From positions 62,001-126,000 of the forward strand of contig CBDCIT010000030.1 in assembly GCA_965217615.1 (NCBI GenBank): a stretch of 64,000 nt of DNA, read 5' to 3'. This document shows, piece after piece, positions 7,921 through 15,932 of the stretch. A program made the position numbers and the translations under genes. Source of the DNA: CAVOAK01 sp965217615 (GTDB taxonomy: Bacteria; Pseudomonadota; Alphaproteobacteria; UBA8366; CAVOAK01). Each line of letters starts with the position of its first letter. The first letter of the stretch is position 1. The notes below the pieces were generated by a model. It did not search any database and had not been told where the DNA came from. It saw nothing but the letters and a program-made list of their open reading frames with translations.

Positions 7921-9168
7921 ATGATGAAACCGTCCGCCAAACGTGTTGCATTGAACAAGTTGACCCTGACCGGGGGCTCGGTCGAGGCGCTGGAGCCCGG
8001 GGACAAACCATGGATCGCCTGGGATGACCAACTCATCGGCTTCGGCGTCCGGGTGCATCCCACCGGGACCAAATCCTTCATCGTCAACTACCGCACCGGA
8101 GACGGCGGCAGAAAAGCCCCTAACAAGCGAGTGGTTCTGGGTCACCATGGCAAGATATCGCCCGGCCGGGCGCGGCGTCTGGCGCGGCAGGTTCTGGACA
8201 AGGCCGCCGCCGACCCGGCGGGCGGGCGCCCCGCGACGCCGGGCATGCCCGTGCTGGAGCAGGCATTTGAGGCGTACATGGCAGGCAATCCCAACCGGGC
8301 CGAGCGCACCAACGAGATTGATCGTGGCAGGTTCAAGCGTTGTCTCGGCGACTGGCAGACGCGTCCACTCGATGCCATCACCCGCCGGGACGTGGAAGGC
8401 CGTTTCAACCGCATCACCGGAGATAGCGGCTGGTCGATGGCCAACCAGACGATATCGCTCCTGCGTTCGATCTATCGCCGGTCCTGTGTCGATTTCGAGG
8501 GCTTGCGCAATCCGGTCGATCTGTGGCTCGCCGGCGGCGGCAGGTATCATCGCCCGAGACGGCGCAAGATCTCCGCCCCGGCCGAGGTGCTGCCGTGCTG
8601 GAAGAAGGGCATCGAGACGGCGGTCGGCATGGCCCCGGCCCGGGACGCATTGTGGTTCGGGCTCTATACGGGCATGCGCCTGAACGAAGTTCTGCCCCTG
8701 CGCTGGGAGCGCGTGGACATGGCGAGGCTAGTCTTCCGGGTTGAGGAGACCAAGACGGGCGAGTCCCTGGAATTGCCCGTCACCCGGCAACTGGCGGCCA
8801 TCCTTGAGCGCCGCCGAAAGGCGAGCGAGGCGTTGCCGGGCAGTCTTCGCGAATGGGTGTTTCCGTCCAGCCGGCCCGGCGCCCTGGGCCATGTCGCGAC
8901 CCTGATGCCGTTCTATGCGCCGATCGGCAAGGCGGGTGGGGCCAGGTTCTGGTTCCACGCTCTGCGCAACTGCTTCATCACGGTGGCCGAGCGCGAGCTG
9001 ATGCTGCCGCGGAGCCTGACCAAACGGCTGGTCAACCACGCCCGCTCCAGCGACATCACCGAAGGATACGCTGCCGAGTGGACCGTCGGGCAACTCCGTG
9101 AACCTGCGCAGCGCATCGCGGACCGGATCGAGGCGTTGATGAACGATAGCGGGACCGATACGGCCTGA
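7921..9168 (+). CDS. Tyrosine recombinase B (copy 1)
   Basis: 415 residues, clearly related to recombinase A next to it but diverged (MKPSAKRVALNKLTLTGGSV against MTNSSGKRVALNKLSLTS). It keeps the full catalytic set: R in TGMRLNEVL, K in EETKTGES, H and R in FHALRNCF, H in LVNHARS and Y in TEGYAAEW. Two different recombinases kept side by side in both cassettes suggest they work as a pair, as some heteromeric systems do. That is inference. The cassette ends about 50 bases after its stop, where a truncated host gene begins. Confidence 0.88.
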   Translation: MMKPSAKRVALNKLTLTGGSVEALEPGDKPWIAWDDQLIGFGVRVHPTGTKSFIVNYRTGDGGRKAPNKRVVLGHHGKISPGRARRLARQVLDKAAADPAGGRPATPGMPVLEQAFEAYMAGNPNRAERTNEIDRGRFKRCLGDWQTRPLDAITRRDVEGRFNRITGDSGWSMANQTISLLRSIYRRSCVDFEGLRNPVDLWLAGGGRYHRPRRRKISAPAEVLPCWKKGIETAVGMAPARDALWFGLYTGMRLNEVLPLRWERVDMARLVFRVEETKTGESLELPVTRQLAAILERRRKASEALPGSLREWVFPSSRPGALGHVATLMPFYAPIGKAGGARFWFHALRNCFITVAERELMLPRSLTKRLVNHARSSDITEGYAAEWTVGQLREPAQRIADRIEALMNDSGTDTA

Positions 9169-9224
9169 GCCCGCGCTTCAATTGCTCGCCTACCCGTGGG
9201 GCGGTCGGGTTCAGCTTTATATAT

Positions 9225-9590
9225 CAGGTATGTTTGCTTTTGCGCCTCGCTGCCGTGCCACAGAAGCGTGCCCATGATGTACATCTGCGCGTGGCAGGCG
9301 GCGGCGTTTCCGCTGCACACATGGATCGTTTCGAGAATTACCGATGCTGCGCGGAGCGGCAGGCCCGCGCCGCCATAGGTCTCGGGAATGAGCGCCGCGA
9401 GAAATCCGGCTTTGGTGAGTGACCGAACGAAAGCTGTTGGATAGGCACTATCCTTGTCGAGCTCGCGCCAGTACTCGCCGGGAAATTGCGCACAGATTTT
9501 TGAGACCGCGTCGCGGATCTCAGGGTAGTCGTCCCCGAGTTCCATGGAAACCGCGTTGGCCGCACTGTTGCTCTCCGGCTCGGCAGCCAT
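9225..9590 (-). pseudogene. Acyl-CoA dehydrogenase, 5' fragment
   Basis: From the ATG at 9590 (MAAEPESNSAANAV) the frame encodes about 120 residues of a typical acyl-CoA dehydrogenase N-terminal domain: FPGEYWRELDKDSAYPTAFV, AGFLAALIPETYGGAGLPL and HGSEAQKQTYL. Family similarity stops at about 9227; beyond that the frame runs on in the antisense of recombinase B. The FAD-binding C-terminal two thirds are missing, so it cannot be active. It begins 10 bases after the enoyl-CoA hydratase stop, as the last gene of a fatty-acid operon cut off by the recombinase cassette. Confidence 0.85.
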
Positions 9591-9600
9591 CGTCCTGCTC

Positions 9601-10392
9601 CTAGCTCCCCCTAAAACGCGGCGCACGTTTTTCGTTGAATGCGTTAACGCCTTCAATTCGGTCTTCAGTTTCGACCGTTTGCTCGTAGGCTTTCATCTCA
9701 AATTCGTAGGCGATCCCAAATCCACTTATGCGTGCTGCCTCCATCGCCTTTCGTGCCTGACGAATGGCAATCGGCGCGTTGGCCGCGATGGTGTGTGCAG
9801 TCTCAAGCGCCTCGTCCATCAGCCGTGTATCGTCGCAGACGCGGTTGACGATGCCCCAGCGCAGCGCGTTCTCAGCGTCAAACGGTTGTCCCGTCAGTAT
9901 GATTTCCTTTGCGCGTCCAATTCCTGCAACGCGTGGCAGATTTTGCGTGCCGCCGGCGCCCGGCATGATTCCGCGGGTAACTTCCGGAAAGGCAAACCGT
10001 GCGGAACGCGCTGCATAGATAAAATCGGCAAGCAACGCCAACTCGCAACCACCGCCGTAGGCCGCGCCATTGACGGCTGCGATGATAGGAATAGGAGACT
10101 CCGCGATCGCGAGCACCGCGCGTTCGAGCAATGCATGTTGGAAACGCCAGTCCTCAAGGCTCAATCCACTGCGTTCCTTTAGGTCGGCGCCCGCCGAGAA
10201 CACACGATCGCCGGCGCCGGTCAAGACGATGCAGCGCAGGTCGCTACTCTCCCCGTCGAGGCTACTCCACAGCTCCAGGAGTTCTTCCATCATGCGTGAA
10301 TTGATGGCGTTGGCGACCTGAGGCCGATTCAGCGTAACGACCAAGACATGATCGCTGGCCCTGTCGAGCTTCAACGTCTCGGGGTCATCCAT
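9601..10392 (-). CDS. Enoyl-CoA hydratase/isomerase family protein
   Basis: 263 residues of the crotonase fold. The oxyanion-hole segments FSAGADLKE and NGAAYGGGCELAL are clear, and the second catalytic region is FPEVTRGIMPGAGGTQNLPR. It should hydrate 2-enoyl-CoA to 3-hydroxyacyl-CoA or carry out a related crotonase reaction on acyl-CoA in the cytoplasm. It lies 49 bases downstream of the acyl-CoA ligase and just before the truncated acyl-CoA dehydrogenase, together a beta-oxidation-type operon. The exact substrate cannot be read from the sequence. The length is normal for the family. Confidence 0.9.
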   Translation of the reverse strand: MDDPETLKLDRASDHVLVVTLNRPQVANAINSRMMEELLELWSSLDGESSDLRCIVLTGAGDRVFSAGADLKERSGLSLEDWRFQHALLERAVLAIAESPIPIIAAVNGAAYGGGCELALLADFIYAARSARFAFPEVTRGIMPGAGGTQNLPRVAGIGRAKEIILTGQPFDAENALRWGIVNRVCDDTRLMDEALETAHTIAANAPIAIRQARKAMEAARISGFGIAYEFEMKAYEQTVETEDRIEGVNAFNEKRAPRFRGS

Positions 10393-10441
10393 AACAATGC
10401 GGGCTACCCAGCCTTGTGTTTACTTTTCGTGCGTTCTGCTC

Positions 10442-12238
10442 TCAGCTGCCATAAAGCGCCTCGAGCGCTTCGCCATATACGCGCTGGATGACGTGCCGTC
10501 GAATTTTGAGAGTGGCCGTCATCATCTCGTTCTCAATGGTGAATGGCTCCGCGGCAATGATGAAATGACGTACGCGCTCGATGACCGATAAATTTTCGTT
10601 CACTCGAGCAACTGCGTTTCCAATTGCACTTTTGAATTCTTCATTGGTTGCGAGTGCTTCTGCGTCGTTCGCACATCCGCGCGAGGTCGCCCATTCTTCG
10701 GCAAAATCCGGGTCGGCGACAACGACCGCAACCAGATGCGGGCGTTTGTCTCCGTATACCATCGTCTGGTTGATTTCCGGTTCGACAGTGAGCATGCCTT
10801 CGACACGCTGCGGCGAGAGGTTATCGCCGCCCGAGTTGACGATAATATCTTTCTTGCGGTCGGTAATCTGGAGGTAGCCGTCGTCATCGACGATCCCGAC
10901 ATCGCCGGTGTGCAGCCATCCTTCCTTTACGGTTTCGGATGTCGCTTCCTCATTGTTCCAGTAACCCAACATGACCAGTTCGCCCTTAACCAAAATCTCG
11001 CCGTCCTCTGCTATGCGCACATCGACTCCGCGCAATGGGGGCCCGACGGAATGGATCTTCACATGATCTGGTGGGTTGCAGCTGATTACGGGGGCCGCTT
11101 CGGTTTGACCATATCCCTGGAGAATGCGAAGCCCTAGTGACTGGAAAAACAACCCAATTTCATAGTTGAGCGGAGCCCCTCCAGAAACAAAGGCCTTGAG
11201 TTGACCACCGAATCTATTTTGCACCTTGGAGCGAACCAGGCGATCCAGGAGAGAATCGAGCGCGCGCGCGCCGAAACCCATCTGGTGTGGCGCCTCATAC
11301 TTGCGCCGGCCTAATTCCAACGCCGAATTGAACATCTTCGCGCGCAGCCCGCCAGCTTGTTCGATACCACGTACGATCCTCGAATGAATCGTTTCGTAGA
11401 GGCGTGGCACGGCCGTCATTATCGTCGGCCGAACCTCCGCCATGTTCTGTACGAGTCGTTCGACACCCTCGGCGTAGTAAATTTGCGCGCCAATCGAGAG
11501 CGGCAAGAACTGACCGGCAGTATGTTCGTATGAATGTGAAAGCGGCAGGAAGGAAAGGAAGACTTCAGTATCTTCGCCGTAGCCTGGGAGAGACTTCAGT
11601 AGTTCCTCCGCACCCATGCAGTTACAGATGATCGCGCCGTGCGAGAGTACGACACCTTTTGGTAGGCCGCCCGTGCCCGACGTGTAGATGATGCACGCCG
11701 GATCGCCTCGGTGCGATTTGCCTGCCTCGGTTTCAACATCATCCGGTACGGTGCTTGCGCGATCCTGCACGGCACGCAGCGATAGGACTTGGACACCTTG
11801 GGTCGAACTGCTGTCAAGTTCTTCAATCGTGACAACCGTGTTCACCCCAGCGATTTTCGCCGCAGGAATTACACGTTCGGCCAAGTTCGCATTTGAGACG
11901 ATGACGACTTTGGCTCCACTGTCTTGAAGAATATGAGCGTGATCGTCGACCGTGTTGGTCGTGTAAGCCGGAACCGTTACAGCGCCGGCTGACATGATGG
12001 CGAGATCAGCAATAAGCCACTCAGGACGATTTTCCGAGACAAGACCAACGCGGTCACCGCCGGATACACCCAAAGCCCGCAACCCACGGGACAATACCTT
12101 GACCGCCTTGGAGACTTCGCGCCAACTTTGCGACAGCCATTGTTCTTCCTGTTTGCGCCACAAAAAAGGTTCCGCCTCCAACCTTTCTGCCTGTGCGAAG
12201 AACAAAAGCGGTAAGTTCTGGGCTGAGTTGTAATCCAT
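10442..12238 (-). CDS. AMP-dependent long-chain acyl-CoA ligase
   Basis: The 598-residue adenylate-forming enzyme has the P-loop motif YTSGTGGLPKG (about residue 190), YGQTEAAP (about 385), GWLHTGDVG and the hinge DRKKDIIVNSGG (about 470-480). It activates a fatty or related carboxylic acid with ATP to acyl-AMP and then to acyl-CoA. Its length and the SHSYEHTAGQFLPL segment fit the long-chain (FadD15-like) group. It is the first gene of the operon continuing with enoyl-CoA hydratase and acyl-CoA dehydrogenase. Whether the operon still serves beta-oxidation without its dehydrogenase is unclear. Confidence 0.9.
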   Translation of the reverse strand: MDYNSAQNLPLLFFAQAERLEAEPFLWRKQEEQWLSQSWREVSKAVKVLSRGLRALGVSGGDRVGLVSENRPEWLIADLAIMSAGAVTVPAYTTNTVDDHAHILQDSGAKVVIVSNANLAERVIPAAKIAGVNTVVTIEELDSSSTQGVQVLSLRAVQDRASTVPDDVETEAGKSHRGDPACIIYTSGTGGLPKGVVLSHGAIICNCMGAEELLKSLPGYGEDTEVFLSFLPLSHSYEHTAGQFLPLSIGAQIYYAEGVERLVQNMAEVRPTIMTAVPRLYETIHSRIVRGIEQAGGLRAKMFNSALELGRRKYEAPHQMGFGARALDSLLDRLVRSKVQNRFGGQLKAFVSGGAPLNYEIGLFFQSLGLRILQGYGQTEAAPVISCNPPDHVKIHSVGPPLRGVDVRIAEDGEILVKGELVMLGYWNNEEATSETVKEGWLHTGDVGIVDDDGYLQITDRKKDIIVNSGGDNLSPQRVEGMLTVEPEINQTMVYGDKRPHLVAVVVADPDFAEEWATSRGCANDAEALATNEEFKSAIGNAVARVNENLSVIERVRHFIIAAEPFTIENEMMTATLKIRRHVIQRVYGEALEALYGS

Positions 12239-12487
12239 GGTGCTCGATCCTGTTCTGGTCTAGTTGTCACCGCATCTTGACTTTGAACCGAGATTTCCCA
12301 TTTGGACACCGTATCGGCGAGTTGATCGTGACTCGGAACCGCTCGCGTTGCAATTGGCTTGCGTCCTGCGGCCGCCTGTAATCCGATTCCATCGGATGGA
12401 TGGACAATTGGCGGGAGTGGCGGGGCAAACGGACTCTTCGGCTGCATACCAGATGCACCAATCCTGTCGTCTGCGAGGATGAAGCGG
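12239..12487. other. Upstream region of acyl-CoA ligase, no gene seen
   Basis: About 250 bases before the IS256 target duplication. Neither strand gives a recognisable protein. It presumably holds the promoter of the acyl-CoA ligase operon, now separated from its original upstream DNA by the IS. Confidence 0.4.
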
Positions 12488-12495
12488 GATGCCGT

Positions 12496-13889
12496 GGTTG
12501 TGTCTCGAAAGTGGTGGAAATTGGTTTTGGCGCCTCTCCGAGCGGGCTGAGTTTTGCGGCGGTCAGGCCGCTCGGTCAAGGGTTTCGTCGGCGATTAGCT
12601 GATCGAGGGTTTCCCATCCATCGACTTTGCGCATCTGGATTTGGCCGGAAGCGAGGAGCGCCCAGAGGAGCATCGGCACTGTTTCGGGACACGGCAGCAC
12701 GGTCTGTGTTTTGATCCGGCGCTTGAACTCCTCGTTGAGACGCTCAATGGCGTTGGTCGTTCGGGCTGATTTCCATTGGCTCTTGGACAGGCGCGTGAAG
12801 GTAAAGAGCTTGTCGCCCGCTTCTGCGAGGCTGTCCGCGACGGCCCTGCATTTCAGCCACCACTTGCGGACAAACGCCTTGCGGCGGGTTTCCACCTCGG
12901 AGGCAGTGTCGGCATAGATCATATCGCGGTAATCTTCGCTCAGCTCGTCATGCATGTGTTTGGGAGCATGACCCAGAAGGTTGCGGTGCTTGTGCACGGT
13001 GCAGCGTTGAGCGGGAAGGTCATCGCCCCAAAGCGCCGACAGAGCCGCCTCCAGTCCCGGCGCGCCATCGACGATGACAAACCCGGGCCGTTTCAGTCCA
13101 CGCGCATCAAGGTCGTCGAGGAACTGGCGCCACGCCGCCTGGCTTTCTCCGCCCATATTCCCGATCGAAAGCAAGACCTTCTGGCCATCCCGGCGCACCC
13201 CTATAGCCGCGAGAACCGAGATGTTGGTGGCCTTGCGATCCAGTCGGGTCTTGATCACAGTGCCGTCAAGGATCAGCCGAACGATATCCTCATCCGCGAG
13301 GCCACGGCTGCACCAGGCGTCCCAATCGACCTTCACCCTGCGCCACGCCCGGCTCACAACGTCCTTGCTCACAGCACCCCGGAAGAGCCCGAACAGCGCG
13401 CGTTTCACCCGCCGCGTGTTGGTTCCGGACAGATACACCGAAGCGATCAGCGCCTCGGCCTTTCTGGTCAGCCGCTGGTAGCGCGGCAGCGCCCGCGAAC
13501 GCCATTCCGACGCCCGACCGTCTTCCTCAACGATCCGTGCACGCGGCACGCTCACCCTCTCGGTCCCGAATGTCCCCGTCAGTTGCCGCTCCCGGTGCCC
13601 GTTCCGATACCCTTGCCGAAGCGCGTCCTCTCGACCGTATCGGCAGCGCCCGAGAAACTGCGCAAGTTCCTCCTCAAAAACGGCCTCGATCGTGGATCTG
13701 ATGTTCTCCCGCAGCCGGTCCTCGAGCGGATCATAGCCGGCGTCATTGGCCAGTAGCGAAAGCGCGGAAGTCTCGGTAGTGTTCTTCATGGCGTGATCTC
13801 CTTGGCGGTGCTAGCCGCCGGTTGGGTGGTTGTCTTGTCACCCGGAGATTACGCCATCCTCAAATTTCCACCACTTTCGAGACACAGCC
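12496..13889. mobile_element. IS256-family insertion sequence
   Basis: The 1394-bp element is bounded by imperfect inverted repeats of about 26 bp sharing TGTGTCTCGAAAGTGGTGG. The 8-bp sequence GATGCCGT occurs directly outside both ends (12488-12495 and 13890-13897). An 8-bp duplication is usual for IS256. It carries one full-length transposase gene. Confidence 0.92.
12563..13789 (-). CDS. IS256-family transposase
   Basis: 408 residues, usual for IS256/Mutator transposases. Recognisable parts are the N-terminal RENIRSTIEAVFEEELAQFL, the DDE Asp region LILDGTVIKTRLDRK, VIVDGAPGLEAALSALWGDD with the second Asp, QRCTVHKHRNLLGH, and the C-terminal TTNAIERLNEEFKRRIKTQT with the catalytic Glu. It fills the element and has no frameshift, so it is probably functional. 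It faces the same way as the acyl-CoA ligase. Confidence 0.93.
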   Translation of the reverse strand: MKNTTETSALSLLANDAGYDPLEDRLRENIRSTIEAVFEEELAQFLGRCRYGREDALRQGYRNGHRERQLTGTFGTERVSVPRARIVEEDGRASEWRSRALPRYQRLTRKAEALIASVYLSGTNTRRVKRALFGLFRGAVSKDVVSRAWRRVKVDWDAWCSRGLADEDIVRLILDGTVIKTRLDRKATNISVLAAIGVRRDGQKVLLSIGNMGGESQAAWRQFLDDLDARGLKRPGFVIVDGAPGLEAALSALWGDDLPAQRCTVHKHRNLLGHAPKHMHDELSEDYRDMIYADTASEVETRRKAFVRKWWLKCRAVADSLAEAGDKLFTFTRLSKSQWKSARTTNAIERLNEEFKRRIKTQTVLPCPETVPMLLWALLASGQIQMRKVDGWETLDQLIADETLDRAA

Positions 13890-14008
13890 GATGCCGTCAG
13901 ACATCTGTTACTCAGCACGTGTATTTGGCGCCGATCGGCGTAACAACCTATGGACATCGTCAGAGTCTGACGGGTCAAAGTTCGACGCCAGCTAACACTA
14001 TACCGGCA

Positions 14009-14215
14009 CGCGCAATTGTTTCATCACGATGGCTGAGCGCGAGCTGTTGCTGCCGCGGCAGCTTGCCCAGGTGGCTAGTCAAACACGCCCGGTCGAGCGA
14101 CATCACCGAAGGATACGCCGCCGAGTGGACCATCGGGCAACACCGTGAACCTGCACAGTGCATCGCGGAACGGAACGAGGCGTTGATGAACGATAGCGAG
14201 TCGGATACGGCCTGA
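14009..14215 (+). pseudogene. 3' remnant of tyrosine recombinase B
   Basis: The DNA matches the last ~200 bases of the recombinase B genes at 9168 and 45508: RNCFITMAERELLLPR, then a frame change, then the remains of SSDITEGYAAEW and the stop. The downstream sequence (GCCCGCTTCAACC, then TTTATATATTA) also matches what follows the two intact recombinase B genes. It is therefore the right-hand end of a third, mostly lost cassette, on the far side of the fatty-acid operon. Confidence 0.88.
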
Positions 14216-14673
14216 GCCCGCTTCAACCACTCGCATACCAGTAGGGCGGCTGGTTTCCGTTTATATATTAAGTGTCCATGCTGAAGGCAAAAAAATGGGG
14301 CTTATATACTTAGCTTGACGGGCAGGTTCGCCGGCTGCCGCGGCTCCCGTCTTAGCTGCAATGCGGTCGCCGAAGGATGGTTTTTCCGGTCATGGGCCGT
14401 TGTGTTAAGTTCGTGCCGACTGATGCGAGCGCGGAATTGCCGCCTGTCAAGTTAAGTATGTAAGCCCCAAAAAAATGCCTGCATGTGCAGCCTGACATCA
14501 TGTGCAATGGGGCGGGCGGCGGCCTGAGAGCGGGACGTCACAATACTTGAGGGTAATAAGCGAAGAGGAACCCCGGCCGCTTGCGCCGGCAGATGGATGT
14601 TCCCGCAGGAACAGGGCGCACGGTTAAGTGCGTTGGACACCTCGCTCGCGATTAGCCACTGAGGGTTAGAGGG
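14216..14673. other. Non-coding stretch after recombinase remnant
   Basis: 458 bases with no credible gene on either strand. The first ~60 bases share the post-recombinase sequence seen at 9169 and 45509; the rest has nothing recognisable. Confidence 0.4.
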
Positions 14674-15337
14674 CGCTTGCGGAATTGCTCCACGCCTTTC
14701 CGGCTCCTTCCGACGCCCCCAGGGAGCACTGGGTGCGAGTCGGCCCAAAACCGAATACCGGTCACCTTCATCGATGACAATTTATAATATGCGGTAATAC
14801 CCGGCACCGTGGATGGATGAATCACTCGCAAAAAGGACGGGCGTCTGGATGGCGGGTGCCGGAGCATTGCCACTGCGCTGGTATCTAAAGCGAACGGTTG
14901 CATTTCAAAGAAAAGCTCTTTGGCCGATATTATGTGTTGACGAAGAATCGATATCGCGTTATTGGGCTATTGTGCGTCTAACTAGAAACGTCAGCTTCTC
15001 TTGATTTTCCTGAGTGTTCCGTATAGAAGGGCAGGAGTGCTAGGCGTCGGATCGATGACGCTTTCAGGGTTGGCCACAGGATCATCCGAGTGCTATCTTA
15101 CCAACCGTTACGAATTTTGCCAAAACGAGGCCTCATCAACGGGGCCTCTTCAACTGTATTGAGGAGTATCTCTTAGAAAGCCCCCGGTATTGGGTTGCCT
15201 ATTTGGTCTAAGAGGCTGTTTTCGTTAAGATATTTCTACCCTCCCTGCGTATTCCTCGAAACCCACTTCAGTTCACCGTAATCAAACCGCGATCGGATTC
15301 ATTATAATCCCGGCGCACCGGTGCGCACGTTTGTCGT
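14674..15337. repeat. 664-bp dispersed repeat, copy 1
   Basis: Nearly identical to 47611-48274, in the same orientation and with the same total length despite small indels (five A against four at one run, one extra base near 15048). No conserved protein frame survives the indels. It contains a GAGGCC/GGCCTC hairpin around 15127-15152 and ends sharply at TTTGTCGT. Identity unknown; it could be a non-autonomous element or an IS remnant. Confidence 0.8.
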
Positions 15338-15701
15338 CTCACTCAATCTGCGCTGCAGGTGTCGACTGGCGGGAAATTACGTTAAACCACTCTATTATAC
15401 CGTGTAATAGGCTGCACCCCAAGCGACAATTCGCCCTCTCCAACGGTCGGCCGCATGGTGCATCCCGGCGGCACCTGTTCGGAACGGAGATCTCAATTCA
15501 CGTGAGCCCCACGATTAGCGGTCCGGCCTGAAGTGCGTCGGAAGCCAATGATAGGCCCACACGTTGCACCAACCCGCCGTTCAAGAAGACAACAGGTGTC
15601 GTCAGGTGTTGATCGACGTCGAATGTTGACCCCTCATAGCCACGCAATATCAGCGCGTTAGAGCGCCGATCGGGGTCAAATCGGCGCACCGATCAACAGC
15701 C
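15338..15701. other. Non-coding stretch before integrase remnant
   Basis: 364 bases without a supportable gene. Near its right end is CCGATCAACAG (15689-15699), which recurs at 20415-20425 on the other side of the ietAS region. Confidence 0.35.
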
Positions 15702-15833
15702 CTGCCGGTGATTGGCAAGCTGCTCGGGCACAGCGATATCGAGACGATGGCGCGCTACGCGCACTTGGCGCGCGACTCGGTCCACGAGGCGGCTGAGCGG
15801 ATCGCCGGGAGCATCGCGGCGGAGATTCTGTAG
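15702..15833 (+). pseudogene. Phage-type integrase, C-terminal fragment
   Basis: The plus strand encodes LPVIGKLLGHSDIETMARYA followed by HLARDSVHEAAERIAG and a stop. This is the end of a tyrosine integrase with the LLGHS box and the nucleophile Tyr (ARYAH). Everything before it is missing. It is a different family from the recombinase A/B pairs and marks an old integration junction next to the ietAS genes. Confidence 0.85.
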
Positions 15834-15932
15834 AGGACATAGGTGGCGAGGCTCGTCGACCGTTATCTGCACGGACAGTATCGCCTCCTCGGTGATCATG
15901 ACCCCATAGAAGCGCTATGCGTCCCTTTCCCA

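Noticed and set aside
8913..9220. Fusion of acyl-CoA dehydrogenase with ~100 extra residues
   Set aside because: The extra residues are the antisense of recombinase B; the frame stays open by chance beyond the junction.
1..9230. Diversity-generating retroelement acting on the lipoprotein
   Set aside because: No reverse transcriptase and no template/variable repeat pair with adenine-specific changes is seen; only recombinases are present.
12193..12550. Gene interrupted by IS256
   Set aside because: Joining the flanks across the 8-bp duplication gives no recognisable protein on either strand.
14652..14903. Small protein gene on the minus strand resembling one at 47499-47825
   Set aside because: The shared protein similarity is a by-product of the 664-bp DNA repeat; the frame is broken differently in the two copies.
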